8,172 bases of DNA from Patescibacteria group bacterium (GCA_023484645.1 JAMCZZ010000045.1:1-8172), one strand, 5' to 3'. Shown: positions 1 to 6,183, counted from the first letter of the stretch. The notes: generated by a model not told the origin, from the letters alone. Translations and numbers: made by a program.

Positions 1-179
1 ATTATTACTTTCAATTTTTCGGAAATCGTAAAAAATCCGGAAATGCCAGTATTGAATCTGAACTGATGTATGATATTGTTACAAAGAGGAAGCACTTAAT
101 AGATGTTGCTCCTACTATTTTAGAGCTGCTTGACTTACCGATACAGAGTGGATTTTCTGGCCAAAGCTTAATATCTTAA
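1..179 (+). CDS. C-terminal end of an alkaline-phosphatase-superfamily protein (partial)
   Basis: The reading frame is open from the window edge (first full codon at base 3) to TAA at 177-179, giving 58 visible residues. The tail contains DVAPTILELLDLP followed by GFSGQSL. This is the typical C-terminal signature of alkaline-phosphatase-fold enzymes: sulfatases, type I phosphodiesterase/nucleotide pyrophosphatases and phosphoglycerate mutases. In that family the D of D(V/I)APT lies near the end of the fold and the protein closes with G-x-SL. The metal-binding residues that would fix the reaction lie upstream of the window, so the substrate cannot be named. The gene ends 39 bp before the next start on the same strand and could be co-transcribed with it. 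No hairpin terminator is visible in that gap. Confidence 0.6.
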   Translation, partial: YYFQFFGNRKKSGNASIESELMYDIVTKRKHLIDVAPTILELLDLPIQSGFSGQSLIS

Positions 180-218
180 TAAAATGTTTCGTGGCTATGT
201 TAATAAAGGAAACTAGTA

Positions 219-2210
219 ATGAAAAAAATTGAAAAGCTCCTAAAGGCTAAAGCGATAGCAGTTGTAGGCGCTTCATCGCATCGGGATAAAATTGGCCACC
301 AGATTTTAAATAATTTAATTTCTGGCGGATATAAAGGCAAAATATACCCAGTTAATCCAAAAGCGAGCCAAATTTTAGGATTAAAAGTTTATCCAGATAT
401 TAACTCAATTAGTAATCCAGTAGATTTGGCAATCATAGTGATACCTTCTGAATTTGTTCTCCCTGTTTTAAAACAGTGCGCGGAGAACAAAGTTAAAGCT
501 GTAATTGTCATAAGTGCTGGATTTGCTGAAATGGGAAGTGAAGGCGAAAAACTGCAGAATGAAATGGTAAAGATTTGCGATGATGCAGGCATTACTTTAT
601 TGGGGCCGAATTGTCTTGGGCTTATCGATACAGACAGGAATTTAAATGCTTCTTTTGCGCATCTTATGCCTAAAAAAGGGAATATTTCTTTAATTTCTCA
701 ATCTGGAGCGATGATTTCTGCTTTAATCGACTGGTCATGCAGTGCAGAGCAAGGATTTAATAAAATCTTTTCGATGGGAAACGAGGCCCAAATTAAAGCT
801 GAATCTGTTTTTCAATATTTGTACAACGATCCAGATACTAAGGTTATTATTGTGTACATGGAACAGCTAAAAGTTACGAAAGAGCTGACGAAATTGTTGA
901 CTAAATATTCAAAATTAAAGCCAACAGTCGTTCTATTTGGCGGAAAAACAAGTTCTGGAGCAAAAGCTGCTTCTTCACATACCGGTTCGATTATTTCTTC
1001 ATATTTGGCAATTGAGACATATTTAAAACAAGCCGGTGTAATTGTGGCTTCAAACCTATCTGAAGTTTTTGTTCTTTGTCGGCTTTTTTCCAATTACCGA
1101 AAAATTGAAAGTAATAATGTCGTAATTATAACCAATGCCGGAGGCCCGGCAATTGTAACGACCGATGAAATATATGTAAAAAATTTAAAGTTGGCAAAAC
1201 TTTCTGCAAAATCGACTGATTCATTAGAGAAGAATTGCAGGCCATGTGCAAATACTAAAAACCCTGTCGATTTATTGGGGGATGCTACCGAAGGTGATTA
1301 CAAGAAAGCTTTAAATATAGTCGAAGGAGACTCAAAAGTTGATGGGGTTATAGTGCTTTTGACGCCCCAATCATCCACGGACGTTGTGGCAATTGCTTCC
1401 GTGATTGCTAACTTTTCTTCAAAAAAACCTATTGTTTCGGCTTTTATCGGAGGAGATAATTTAAATGACGGAAGAAAAATTATTGAAAAATCAGGTAAGC
1501 CCTGCTACTCCAATCCCGATAAAGCTGTTACGGCGTTAAGCGCGCTAGTTTCTTTTAGTAAAGCCAATTCTCAACTTCTACCTACAAAAGAGAGTGAAGA
1601 TCTTTTTAGCGAAAATCAGCAAGATAAGCTAATGAGAAAATTTAGCCTTCCCTTCTTAGACTACCAAAGAGTTGAAACTTTCAAAGATTTGAAAAAAATA
1701 GCTGACAGAATTAAATACCCAGTTGTACTTAAAACTGCTAATCCTGAAATTATTCATAAAACAGATAGCGGAAGTGTGAAACTAGATATTAAAAACGAAA
1801 CGGAATTAGAAAAAGCTTACCATGAATTAGGATCGCCGGTCATAGTTGGTAAAATGATCAAGGGTAAAGTAGAGATATTTTTAGGTATTAAAAAAGATCC
1901 TAATATTGGCACTCTTGTTGCGTTTGGTACCGGAGGTATTTACTCGCAAATAGACGAGGATTTTTCTTATCGGGTATCGCCTTTATCTAAAAATATTGCG
2001 CTGGAAATGATAAAAGAGACGAAGGTAGGCAAAATTTTAGCGGGGGCTCGCGGACAATTTAAATATGATTTAGACAAACTATCCGAAATTATTGTGAATG
2101 CTGCTAAATTTGCCGATCGTTATAAAAATATTAAAGAAATTGACTTTAACCCGATAATTGCCACTAATCCCAACTTTTATATAGTTGATGTAAGGATTAT
2201 TGAAGAGTAA
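219..2210 (+). CDS. ADP-forming acetate/acyl-CoA ligase, fused alpha and beta subunits
   Basis: The predicted reaction is acyl-CoA + ADP + Pi to acid + CoA + ATP in the cytoplasm, so it makes ATP by substrate-level phosphorylation. Residues 1-130 are a Rossmann CoA-binding domain (AVVGASS near the N-terminus, then YPVNP). Residues 150-290 are the succinyl-CoA-ligase-like domain with SLISQSGAM and the phosphohistidine motif SSHTGS (His254). Residues 300-440 match the ligase-CoA domain, and about 450-663 are an ATP-grasp domain. The ATP-grasp part carries IIHKTDSG (His513, equivalent to the second, beta-subunit histidine), FGTGGIY and EIDFNPI. Both relay histidines of the ACD family are therefore present. 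At 663 residues it is somewhat shorter than usual fused ACDs (about 700), mainly between 535 and 550 in the ATP-grasp domain. AAAGGA at 205-210, 8 nt upstream, supports the start. It is followed 18 nt later by the oxidoreductase genes, whose acyl-CoA product is its likely substrate. Acetyl-CoA is the default guess, but branched or succinyl substrates are possible. Confidence 0.92.
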   Translation: MKKIEKLLKAKAIAVVGASSHRDKIGHQILNNLISGGYKGKIYPVNPKASQILGLKVYPDINSISNPVDLAIIVIPSEFVLPVLKQCAENKVKAVIVISAGFAEMGSEGEKLQNEMVKICDDAGITLLGPNCLGLIDTDRNLNASFAHLMPKKGNISLISQSGAMISALIDWSCSAEQGFNKIFSMGNEAQIKAESVFQYLYNDPDTKVIIVYMEQLKVTKELTKLLTKYSKLKPTVVLFGGKTSSGAKAASSHTGSIISSYLAIETYLKQAGVIVASNLSEVFVLCRLFSNYRKIESNNVVIITNAGGPAIVTTDEIYVKNLKLAKLSAKSTDSLEKNCRPCANTKNPVDLLGDATEGDYKKALNIVEGDSKVDGVIVLLTPQSSTDVVAIASVIANFSSKKPIVSAFIGGDNLNDGRKIIEKSGKPCYSNPDKAVTALSALVSFSKANSQLLPTKESEDLFSENQQDKLMRKFSLPFLDYQRVETFKDLKKIADRIKYPVVLKTANPEIIHKTDSGSVKLDIKNETELEKAYHELGSPVIVGKMIKGKVEIFLGIKKDPNIGTLVAFGTGGIYSQIDEDFSYRVSPLSKNIALEMIKETKVGKILAGARGQFKYDLDKLSEIIVNAAKFADRYKNIKEIDFNPIIATNPNFYIVDVRIIEE

Positions 2211-2228
2211 AATATAAACAGGGATTAA

Positions 2229-3263
2229 ATGAAAAATATTCAATTTTTAACTGGTTGTGAGGCGGCAGTAAAAGGCGCTATTGAGGCTGGAGCCAAAGCA
2301 ATGTTTGGCTATCCAATCACTCCTTCAACTGAAATATTGCAAGGCTGGATTGCGGCTGCGGAAACTAACGATTCTTTAAAATATTTGCAAACCGAAGATG
2401 AGACTTCGGCTGGTTTTGCAGTTTGCGGCGCTCTGTTAGCAGGCACCAAAGCATTTACAGCCACGGCGGGACCCGGCAATACTTTAATGCAGGATCCTCT
2501 TTCAATGGCAGAAAACTTACGTCTGCCATTTGTTTGCATCGTTATGCAGCGAGGCGGACCATCTACTGGAACAGTCAATTTTTCCCAACAGGAAGTTAAT
2601 CTTTCCGCATTTGGAGGAAACGGTGATGGATTGCGTTTTGTTTATTCTGCTTCAACGGTGGAAGAGATGTATACGCTGACAATTAAAGCATTTTCAGTTG
2701 CATGGAAATACCAATTCCCCACCTTTGTTCTGGGTGACGGTCATCTTGCAAAAATGCGAATGAAAGCGAATTTAACTAAACCAATAAATTCTGTTAACAG
2801 CTCCCCCTTATTAAAAGAAGGAGAAACTCCGACTTTTTTACGCAACTGCTACAGTTCAGAAGAGTCATTTGGCCAGAAATTGAAAGTTAATATCGAAGAA
2901 TGGAAAGCAGCTGGAGTAAAAATTGAAGAATTTGAGCCGTATAAATTAGCGGATGCAAATGAATTAATTATTGCTCATGGTTCAGTTGCCGATGCTGTAA
3001 AGGACGCTGTCGATATTCTTCGTAATAAAAAAAGAAAGATTGGTTTATTCAGACCAATTACAATTCATCCTATTGCAAAAAAGCAACTGCAAAAAGCAGT
3101 CTCTCGGGTAAAAAAAGTTTATGTGATTGAGTCTTCCTTGAATCAGCTTTCACGAATCGTTAAATATGAAACCTCTGGAATTAAAACTCCTATTGTGGAA
3201 ATACCTAAGCCAGCGGAAAGTTTTTCAGCAGAAGAAATCGTTCAAAAAATAATCGTTTCTTAA
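2229..3263 (+). CDS. korA: 2-oxoacid:ferredoxin oxidoreductase, alpha subunit
   Basis: This is the alpha subunit of the thiamine-diphosphate enzyme that oxidatively decarboxylates a 2-oxoacid with CoA, reducing ferredoxin. The N-terminal pyrimidine-binding domain (about 1-200) has GCEAAVKGAIEAGA and GYPITPSTE at 27-35, the substrate-contacting loop. TEDETSAGFAVCGA follows at about 55-68, where Glu58 is the likely cofactor-activating glutamate. TATAGPGN and MQRGGPSTG come next. Residues of about 240-344 form the C-terminal domain II (IGLFRPITIHPIAKKQL). The length of 344 residues fits a stand-alone KorA/VorB-type alpha subunit with no gamma domain fused in front. GGGA lies only 4 nt before the ATG at 2229, which is a short spacing, but the N-terminus matches the family start. 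The subunit type resembles 2-oxoglutarate or 3-methyl-2-oxobutanoate enzymes more than the large single-chain pyruvate enzyme. Substrate cannot be fixed from sequence alone, so the symbol is provisional. Confidence 0.9.
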   Translation: MKNIQFLTGCEAAVKGAIEAGAKAMFGYPITPSTEILQGWIAAAETNDSLKYLQTEDETSAGFAVCGALLAGTKAFTATAGPGNTLMQDPLSMAENLRLPFVCIVMQRGGPSTGTVNFSQQEVNLSAFGGNGDGLRFVYSASTVEEMYTLTIKAFSVAWKYQFPTFVLGDGHLAKMRMKANLTKPINSVNSSPLLKEGETPTFLRNCYSSEESFGQKLKVNIEEWKAAGVKIEEFEPYKLADANELIIAHGSVADAVKDAVDILRNKKRKIGLFRPITIHPIAKKQLQKAVSRVKKVYVIESSLNQLSRIVKYETSGIKTPIVEIPKPAESFSAEEIVQKIIVS

Positions 3264-3280
3264 CTTCTTAGGATCTTTAT

Positions 3281-4021
3281 ATGGAAAATATAATGCCAAT
3301 TTGCTGGCGTAGTAAAACAAAACCGCATCTTTTTTGCCCCGGTTGCGGTCATGGCATTACGCTAAAACAACTTGGATATGCAGTTGATGAACTGAAGATT
3401 CAAGATAAAACAACTTTTGGAATAGATATTGGGTGCTCTCTTTTGGCCTGGAACTTTTTTGATGTGGACACGATTCAAACTCACCATGGCCGAACCACTC
3501 CCGTGATGGTTGGATATAAAATGATGAAGCCTAAAAGAATCGCCGTTGCCTATATGGGGGATGGCGGAGGGTATGCAATCGGCTTACAATCTCTTCTACA
3601 TGCAGCCTTTCGGAATGATCCAATCACAGTGATCTTAGTTAATAATTCTTTGTATGGTATGACTGGCGGACAGATGGCTCCTACGACTCGTCCCGGAGAA
3701 GTGACTGTGACTTCTCCACATGGAAAGCCTGTTGAATTTGGCGATGGATTCAAGGGGCCTGAACTAGTTAGACAAATAGCAAATAAAAAAGCATATGTTT
3801 CTCGAGTTTCTATATCTAAGCCCATTGCTTTAAAAAATGCTTTAAAAAAGGCTCTAGAAAATCAAACAAAAAATAACTCTTTTTCTTTTATTGAAGTACT
3901 CTCGATTTGTCCTACAAACTGGAAAATGAATGCAAAACAAAGTTTTTCTAAACTCGGAGATATGGAAGAATATTATCCTTTGGGCGAGGTTCTAGTACAA
4001 AAGGAGAAAAATGTTGAGTGA
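3281..4021 (+). CDS. korB: 2-oxoacid:ferredoxin oxidoreductase, beta subunit (TPP-binding)
   Basis: This is the thiamine-pyrophosphate/Mg-binding catalytic subunit that pairs with the alpha subunit just upstream. CPGCGHG (Cys19, Cys22), Cys52 in DIGCS and Cys210 in SICPTNW make the four-cysteine set that holds a [4Fe-4S] cluster in this family. The TPP motif runs from GDG at 93-95 to NN at 121-122, followed by LYGMTGGQMAPTT, a sequence typical of Kor/Vor-type beta subunits. The length of 246 residues is at the short end of the usual 250-290 range. AGGA at 3270-3273, 7 nt upstream, supports the ATG at 3281 over an in-frame ATG at 3293. The gene starts 17 nt after the alpha gene and its last 11 nt overlap the gamma-delta gene, so translational coupling is likely. 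Confidence 0.92.
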   Translation: MENIMPICWRSKTKPHLFCPGCGHGITLKQLGYAVDELKIQDKTTFGIDIGCSLLAWNFFDVDTIQTHHGRTTPVMVGYKMMKPKRIAVAYMGDGGGYAIGLQSLLHAAFRNDPITVILVNNSLYGMTGGQMAPTTRPGEVTVTSPHGKPVEFGDGFKGPELVRQIANKKAYVSRVSISKPIALKNALKKALENQTKNNSFSFIEVLSICPTNWKMNAKQSFSKLGDMEEYYPLGEVLVQKEKNVE

Positions 4022-4868
4022 AACGAAATCCGCCTTTGGCGGAAAAAAAGTTAATATTACTATTTCCGGAGAGGGAGGCCAAGGCATTCAAACTATTGCT
4101 AAAATTCTAATTGAAGCAGCTGTTGACGTGGGTTTTGAAGCTGCATATATGCCGGTTTTTGGTGTTGAGCAGCGGGGTACGCCTTCTGTCGCTCATATTA
4201 CAATTTCAAATCAAAAACTGCGTTATCCAAAATTTGATATAGCTGATTATGCAATTATTTTGCAATCCAGAGCAATTAAGGTAATTGAAAGATATGTTTC
4301 TCCTAATACCAAAGTTATTTTTGATAGCTCTACTATTTCTGAAAAAGATCTGCCCAAAACTTCAGTCCATCTTTTAGGTTTGCCTGCAACTAAAATTGCC
4401 AATGAACAATTTAGTCCAAAGTCCTTTAATATAATAGTATTGGGCGCTCTTACAAAACTTTTAGATATTCCTGAAAAAAATATTTGGCAGCTTGTGTTAA
4501 AAGTGCTCGGCAAGAAATTTAAAACTGAGGAAATAAAAAATATTAATAAAGAAGCACTGTTGTTCGGACGCGAAACAATTTTTGAGAAAAGTAAATTCAC
4601 TAAAGCAATTTATAGGACAAAACACAAAGCAGTTATCTTTAAAGGCTACAATAAAACCGGTCAGATATTTCCCGGACGTTGCAAAGGTTGTGGGATTTGT
4701 ATCTTAAAGTGCCCAGTGGGAGCACTATCCTTTAGTGAAGACTTAGGGTTATATGCTACGCCAATACCGAAAGTCGATCTTGAAAAATGTATTGCTTGCG
4801 GCAATTGCAGGAACTTCTGCCCTGATGGGGCAATTAATATTGAAAAAGACTCTAACTTAATAAAATAA
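4011..4868 (+). CDS. korC: 2-oxoacid:ferredoxin oxidoreductase, gamma subunit fused to 2x[4Fe-4S] delta domain
   Basis: Residues of about 12-195 are the gamma domain. It has the nucleotide-like GEGGQGI at 20-26 and MPVFGVEQRGTPS at 47-59, both hallmarks of POR/KOR gamma subunits. After a linker the C-terminus is a bacterial-type diferredoxin. One CxxCxxCxxxCP motif uses Cys224, 227, 230 and 234, and a second uses Cys260, 263, 266 and 270. Each motif is followed by a G-A-(L/I) turn. The delta domain would carry electrons from the TPP-site cluster to external ferredoxin. In many organisms gamma and delta are separate genes; here they form one 285-residue chain. Start choice is firm: AAGGAG at 4001-4006 lies 4 nt before the ATG, inside the end of the beta gene. 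This is the last gene of the metabolic cluster, and no convincing terminator immediately follows it. The symbol is provisional because the substrate is unknown. Confidence 0.9.
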   Translation: MLSETKSAFGGKKVNITISGEGGQGIQTIAKILIEAAVDVGFEAAYMPVFGVEQRGTPSVAHITISNQKLRYPKFDIADYAIILQSRAIKVIERYVSPNTKVIFDSSTISEKDLPKTSVHLLGLPATKIANEQFSPKSFNIIVLGALTKLLDIPEKNIWQLVLKVLGKKFKTEEIKNINKEALLFGRETIFEKSKFTKAIYRTKHKAVIFKGYNKTGQIFPGRCKGCGICILKCPVGALSFSEDLGLYATPIPKVDLEKCIACGNCRNFCPDGAINIEKDSNLIK

Positions 4869-5005
4869 TTTTCTTAATTCAGTATTTTAGGCTTGCTAAT
4901 AACTCTTTACAAAAAGCACAAAAAAGTGCTGAATTTAGTGTAAACCATAACCATGGGTGAACCATTTTTGATTAAGGATTTGTCCTCAAAATTTTTAAAA
5001 ATCTT

Positions 5006-5062
5006 GCTATTTTGGCATTCAATTATAGCAAAATTGTCACAGAATGCCGTCAGCTATTTTGG
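5006..5062 (+). repeat. Pair of 10-bp direct repeats upstream of the secreted repeat-protein gene
   Basis: The decamer GCTATTTTGG occurs at 5006-5015 and again at 5053-5062, start-to-start 47 bp. Both copies lie within 95 bp upstream of the ATG at 5098, and they bracket the inverted repeat at 5014-5048. TTGTCA at 5034-5039 with TATTTT at 5055-5060 (15-bp spacer) is a possible but poor promoter here, and its -10 would sit inside the second copy. The role, regulatory or leftover duplication, is unknown. Confidence 0.4.
5014..5048. repeat. Nested inverted repeat in the upstream region of the secreted repeat-protein gene
   Basis: GGCATTC at 5014-5020 is exactly repeated in inverse as GAATGCC at 5042-5048. 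Nested inside, CAATT at 5020-5024 pairs with AATTG at 5032-5036 around a 7-nt loop. The structure could be a DNA operator or an RNA hairpin in the leader. It is not followed by a clean T-run, so it is not called a terminator for the upstream operon. Confidence 0.45.
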
Positions 5063-5080
5063 TAGTTTGAAGACAAATGG

Positions 5081-5089
5081 AAGGAGGTG
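5081..5089 (+). promoter_or_regulatory. Very strong Shine-Dalgarno site deciding the start at 5098
   Basis: AAGGAGGTG is a 9-nt match to the 16S rRNA 3' end, with GGAGG 10 nt before the ATG at 5098. An earlier in-frame ATG at 5077 overlaps this site and has no ribosome binding site of its own, so 5098 is the better start. Confidence 0.8.
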
Positions 5090-5097
5090 TTAAAAAT

Positions 5098-5604
5098 ATG
5101 AAAACAATAAAACAAGTAGCGGATAGATTTAGCGTAAAAATTGCAGTTATTGCTGTCGCATTATTTGTAGTTGTAATTTCTTTTGGAGCATCATCTGCTA
5201 AAGCACAATTATCTTCTAATGCTCGAGGCTTGGCCGGATTAATCGCTGTTGATAACGCTACCAACGGTGGCGGTTTGGCTGGCAGCAATGATCTTGGAGA
5301 TCTGATTGTACTTAGCGGTCTATTCGGTACTAATGGGGCATCTTTCACTAGCAATGCGAGAAACCTTGCTGGATTAATTGCAGTCAGTAATATAACCAAC
5401 GGCAGCGGTTTGGCTGGCAGCAATGATCTTGGAGATCTGATTGTACTTAGCGGTCTATTTCCTACTTCTACAAACGCAACGACTAACGCAAGAGATCTGG
5501 CTGGTTTAATCGCGGTCAGCAACACTACCGATGGAGGCGGATTTGGTGGAGATAATAGTCTTGGTGAGTTGATTGTGTTAAACAACTTATTCTTAGATCC
5601 TTGA
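5098..5604 (+). CDS. Secreted protein of three ~44-residue tandem repeats, unknown function
   Basis: I do not recognise this family. The 168-residue product starts with a classic Sec signal peptide: basic n-region, hydrophobic core at about 15-31, and AKA-Q cleavage after residue 36. The mature part is almost entirely three repeats at 41-85, 86-129 and 130-168. Each begins NAR-x-LAGLIAV and continues through a Gly/Asn/Ser-rich turn to LG(D/E)LIVL-x-x-LF. There is no cysteine, no LPxTG motif and no C-terminal membrane anchor, so it is probably released or held non-covalently at the surface. Repetition of hydrophobic segments with Asn/Gly turns suggests a small beta- or solenoid-like fold or a self-assembling surface protein; that is inference. 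G+C is higher than in the metabolic genes (28 of 60 and 29 of 60 bases in 5281-5340 and 5401-5460). The strong ribosome site and separate terminator suggest an abundantly made product. The start was chosen at 5098 over 5077 because of the ribosome binding site. Confidence 0.8.
   Translation: MKTIKQVADRFSVKIAVIAVALFVVVISFGASSAKAQLSSNARGLAGLIAVDNATNGGGLAGSNDLGDLIVLSGLFGTNGASFTSNARNLAGLIAVSNITNGSGLAGSNDLGDLIVLSGLFPTSTNATTNARDLAGLIAVSNTTDGGGFGGDNSLGELIVLNNLFLDP
5218..5601 (+). repeat. In-frame tandem repeat array, 3 units of 135/132/117 bp
   Basis: The units start at 5218, 5353 and 5485. Units 1 and 2 are in exact 135-bp register and share an unbroken 55-bp identical block (5270-5324 and 5405-5459). 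Unit 3 is shorter and diverged at DNA level but keeps the protein pattern. The array makes up nearly all of the mature secreted protein. Confidence 0.92.
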
Positions 5605-5631
5605 TAGACTAGACCAACTATTTAGTTAAGC

Positions 5632-5658
5632 AAAGCACGGCCTAAAAACCGTGTTTTT
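5632..5658 (+). terminator. Intrinsic terminator after the secreted repeat-protein gene
   Basis: CACGG at 5636-5640 pairs with CCGTG at 5649-5653 around an 8-nt loop. The stem is extended by a G-U and three A-U pairs to 5632/5657. A run of five T at 5654-5658 follows directly. It lies 28 bp after the TGA of the repeat-protein gene and just before the next promoter, so the two small genes are separate transcription units. Confidence 0.72.
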
Positions 5659-5662
5659 GCTG

Positions 5663-5691
5663 TTGACACATAAGCGATAATATGATATAAC
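5663..5691 (+). promoter_or_regulatory. Sigma70-type promoter for the small membrane-protein gene
   Basis: A perfect -35 TTGACA at 5663-5668 and -10 TATAAC at 5686-5691 are separated by exactly 17 bp. Transcription would start near 5698, leaving a leader of about 40 nt to the ATG. This is the clearest promoter in the window and starts 5 bp after the preceding terminator. Confidence 0.82.
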
Positions 5692-5723
5692 ACATACAAG
5701 CTTTCTGAACGATTCTTTCCAAC

Positions 5724-5734
5724 TAAGGAGGTGA
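5724..5734 (+). promoter_or_regulatory. Full-length Shine-Dalgarno site before the membrane-protein gene
   Basis: TAAGGAGGTGA is an 11-nt perfect complement of the usual 16S rRNA 3' tail. GGAGG (5727-5731) is 4 nt from the ATG at 5736 and 7 nt from the adjacent ATG at 5739. Translation may therefore begin mainly at the second Met. Confidence 0.8.
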
Positions 5735-5735
5735 A

Positions 5736-6131
5736 ATGATGAATTCGAAAAAGCTTACTGGCTCGACAATATCGTTACTGGTGGCGGGCATATTTGTTGC
5801 TCCATTGATTCTCGAGCTCTTGCATCAGCTTAATTTTGAGCTCGATCAAATCTTTGGTATCTACGGCATGGCTCTTCAATCTGCGATCGCGTTCATCCTG
5901 GTTTTTCTTGCCTGGGGATCCCAAAGTTGTTCTGGAGACAACAAGAAACTGACAGTCGCATTTGTTGTTTTGGCAATAATTGCGGGCGTATTAGTATCGC
6001 CGCTACTGATCAACCAAATGACCCAAGATGCGGTCGCTCAGATTCTGAAACCGTATTATATGGTGCTTCAAACCATCATATCTGGGTTTTTCGCAATAGC
6101 GGGTTGGGCGATGTACGATTGTGGTGGCTGA
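5736..6131 (+). CDS. Small four-helix membrane protein with internally duplicated halves, unknown function
   Basis: I do not recognise this family. The 131-residue product has four hydrophobic segments at about 12-29, 43-60, 73-92 and 107-126. The two halves look homologous. AGIFVAPLIL (17-26) matches AGVLVSPLLI (83-92), and MALQSAI...AWGSQSC (45-65) matches MVLQTII...GWAMYDC (109-129). Pro23/89, Gln48/112, Trp60/124 and Cys65/129 are in equivalent positions. Each half is thus a hairpin ending in a Trp and a Cys. Duplicated two-helix units occur in small transporters, channels and holin-like proteins, but no motif supports any of these. G+C is 164 of 360 bases (46%) in 5761-6120, above the metabolic genes. 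The gene has its own promoter and a perfect Shine-Dalgarno site, and ends at a hairpin terminator. Start at 5736 or 5739 (ATGATG) differs by one Met; ribosome-site spacing favours 5739. Confidence 0.82.
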   Translation: MMNSKKLTGSTISLLVAGIFVAPLILELLHQLNFELDQIFGIYGMALQSAIAFILVFLAWGSQSCSGDNKKLTVAFVVLAIIAGVLVSPLLINQMTQDAVAQILKPYYMVLQTIISGFFAIAGWAMYDCGG

Positions 6132-6140
6132 GAGAAACCG

Positions 6141-6183
6141 TGAGCCCGTTGCACATTAGTGCGGCGGGCTCATCATTGTTTTT
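6141..6183 (+). terminator. Long hairpin terminator between the convergent membrane-protein and rarA genes
   Basis: TGAGCCCG at 6141-6148 pairs perfectly with CGGGCTCA at 6165-6172. Two T-G wobbles and GCAC/GTGC (6151-6154/6159-6162) continue the stem to 14 pairs closed by an ATTA loop. TTTTT at 6179-6183 follows after a 6-nt spacer, so it works best for the plus-strand gene ending at 6131. The hairpin also lies downstream of the rarA stop on the other strand and may stop or stabilise that transcript too. Confidence 0.75.

Noticed and set aside
389..1093. Two minus-strand open frames opposite the acyl-CoA ligase gene
   Set aside because: They have no recognisable motifs or ribosome sites, and the opposite strand encodes an intact conserved enzyme.
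4915..4930. Small hairpin AGCAC-AAAAAA-GTGCT after the oxidoreductase operon
   Set aside because: The stem has only 5 pairs and is followed by GAATTTAG rather than T residues on the plus strand, so it is too weak to call as the operon terminator.
5037..5585. 182-codon open frame on the minus strand opposite the secreted repeat protein
   Set aside because: It mirrors the repeat array of the plus-strand gene, has Pro/Leu/Ala-rich low-complexity content and lacks a ribosome site. The plus frame has a signal peptide, a strong ribosome site and a terminator.
5741..6012. Many six-base palindromes (GAATTC, AAGCTT, CTCGAG, GAGCTC twice, CGATCG, GGATCC, TGATCA) suggesting vector or designed DNA
   Set aside because: About one position in 64 is a six-base palindrome by chance, so roughly six are expected in a gene of this length; eight is not unusual. 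The gene also has natural signals and an internal duplication.
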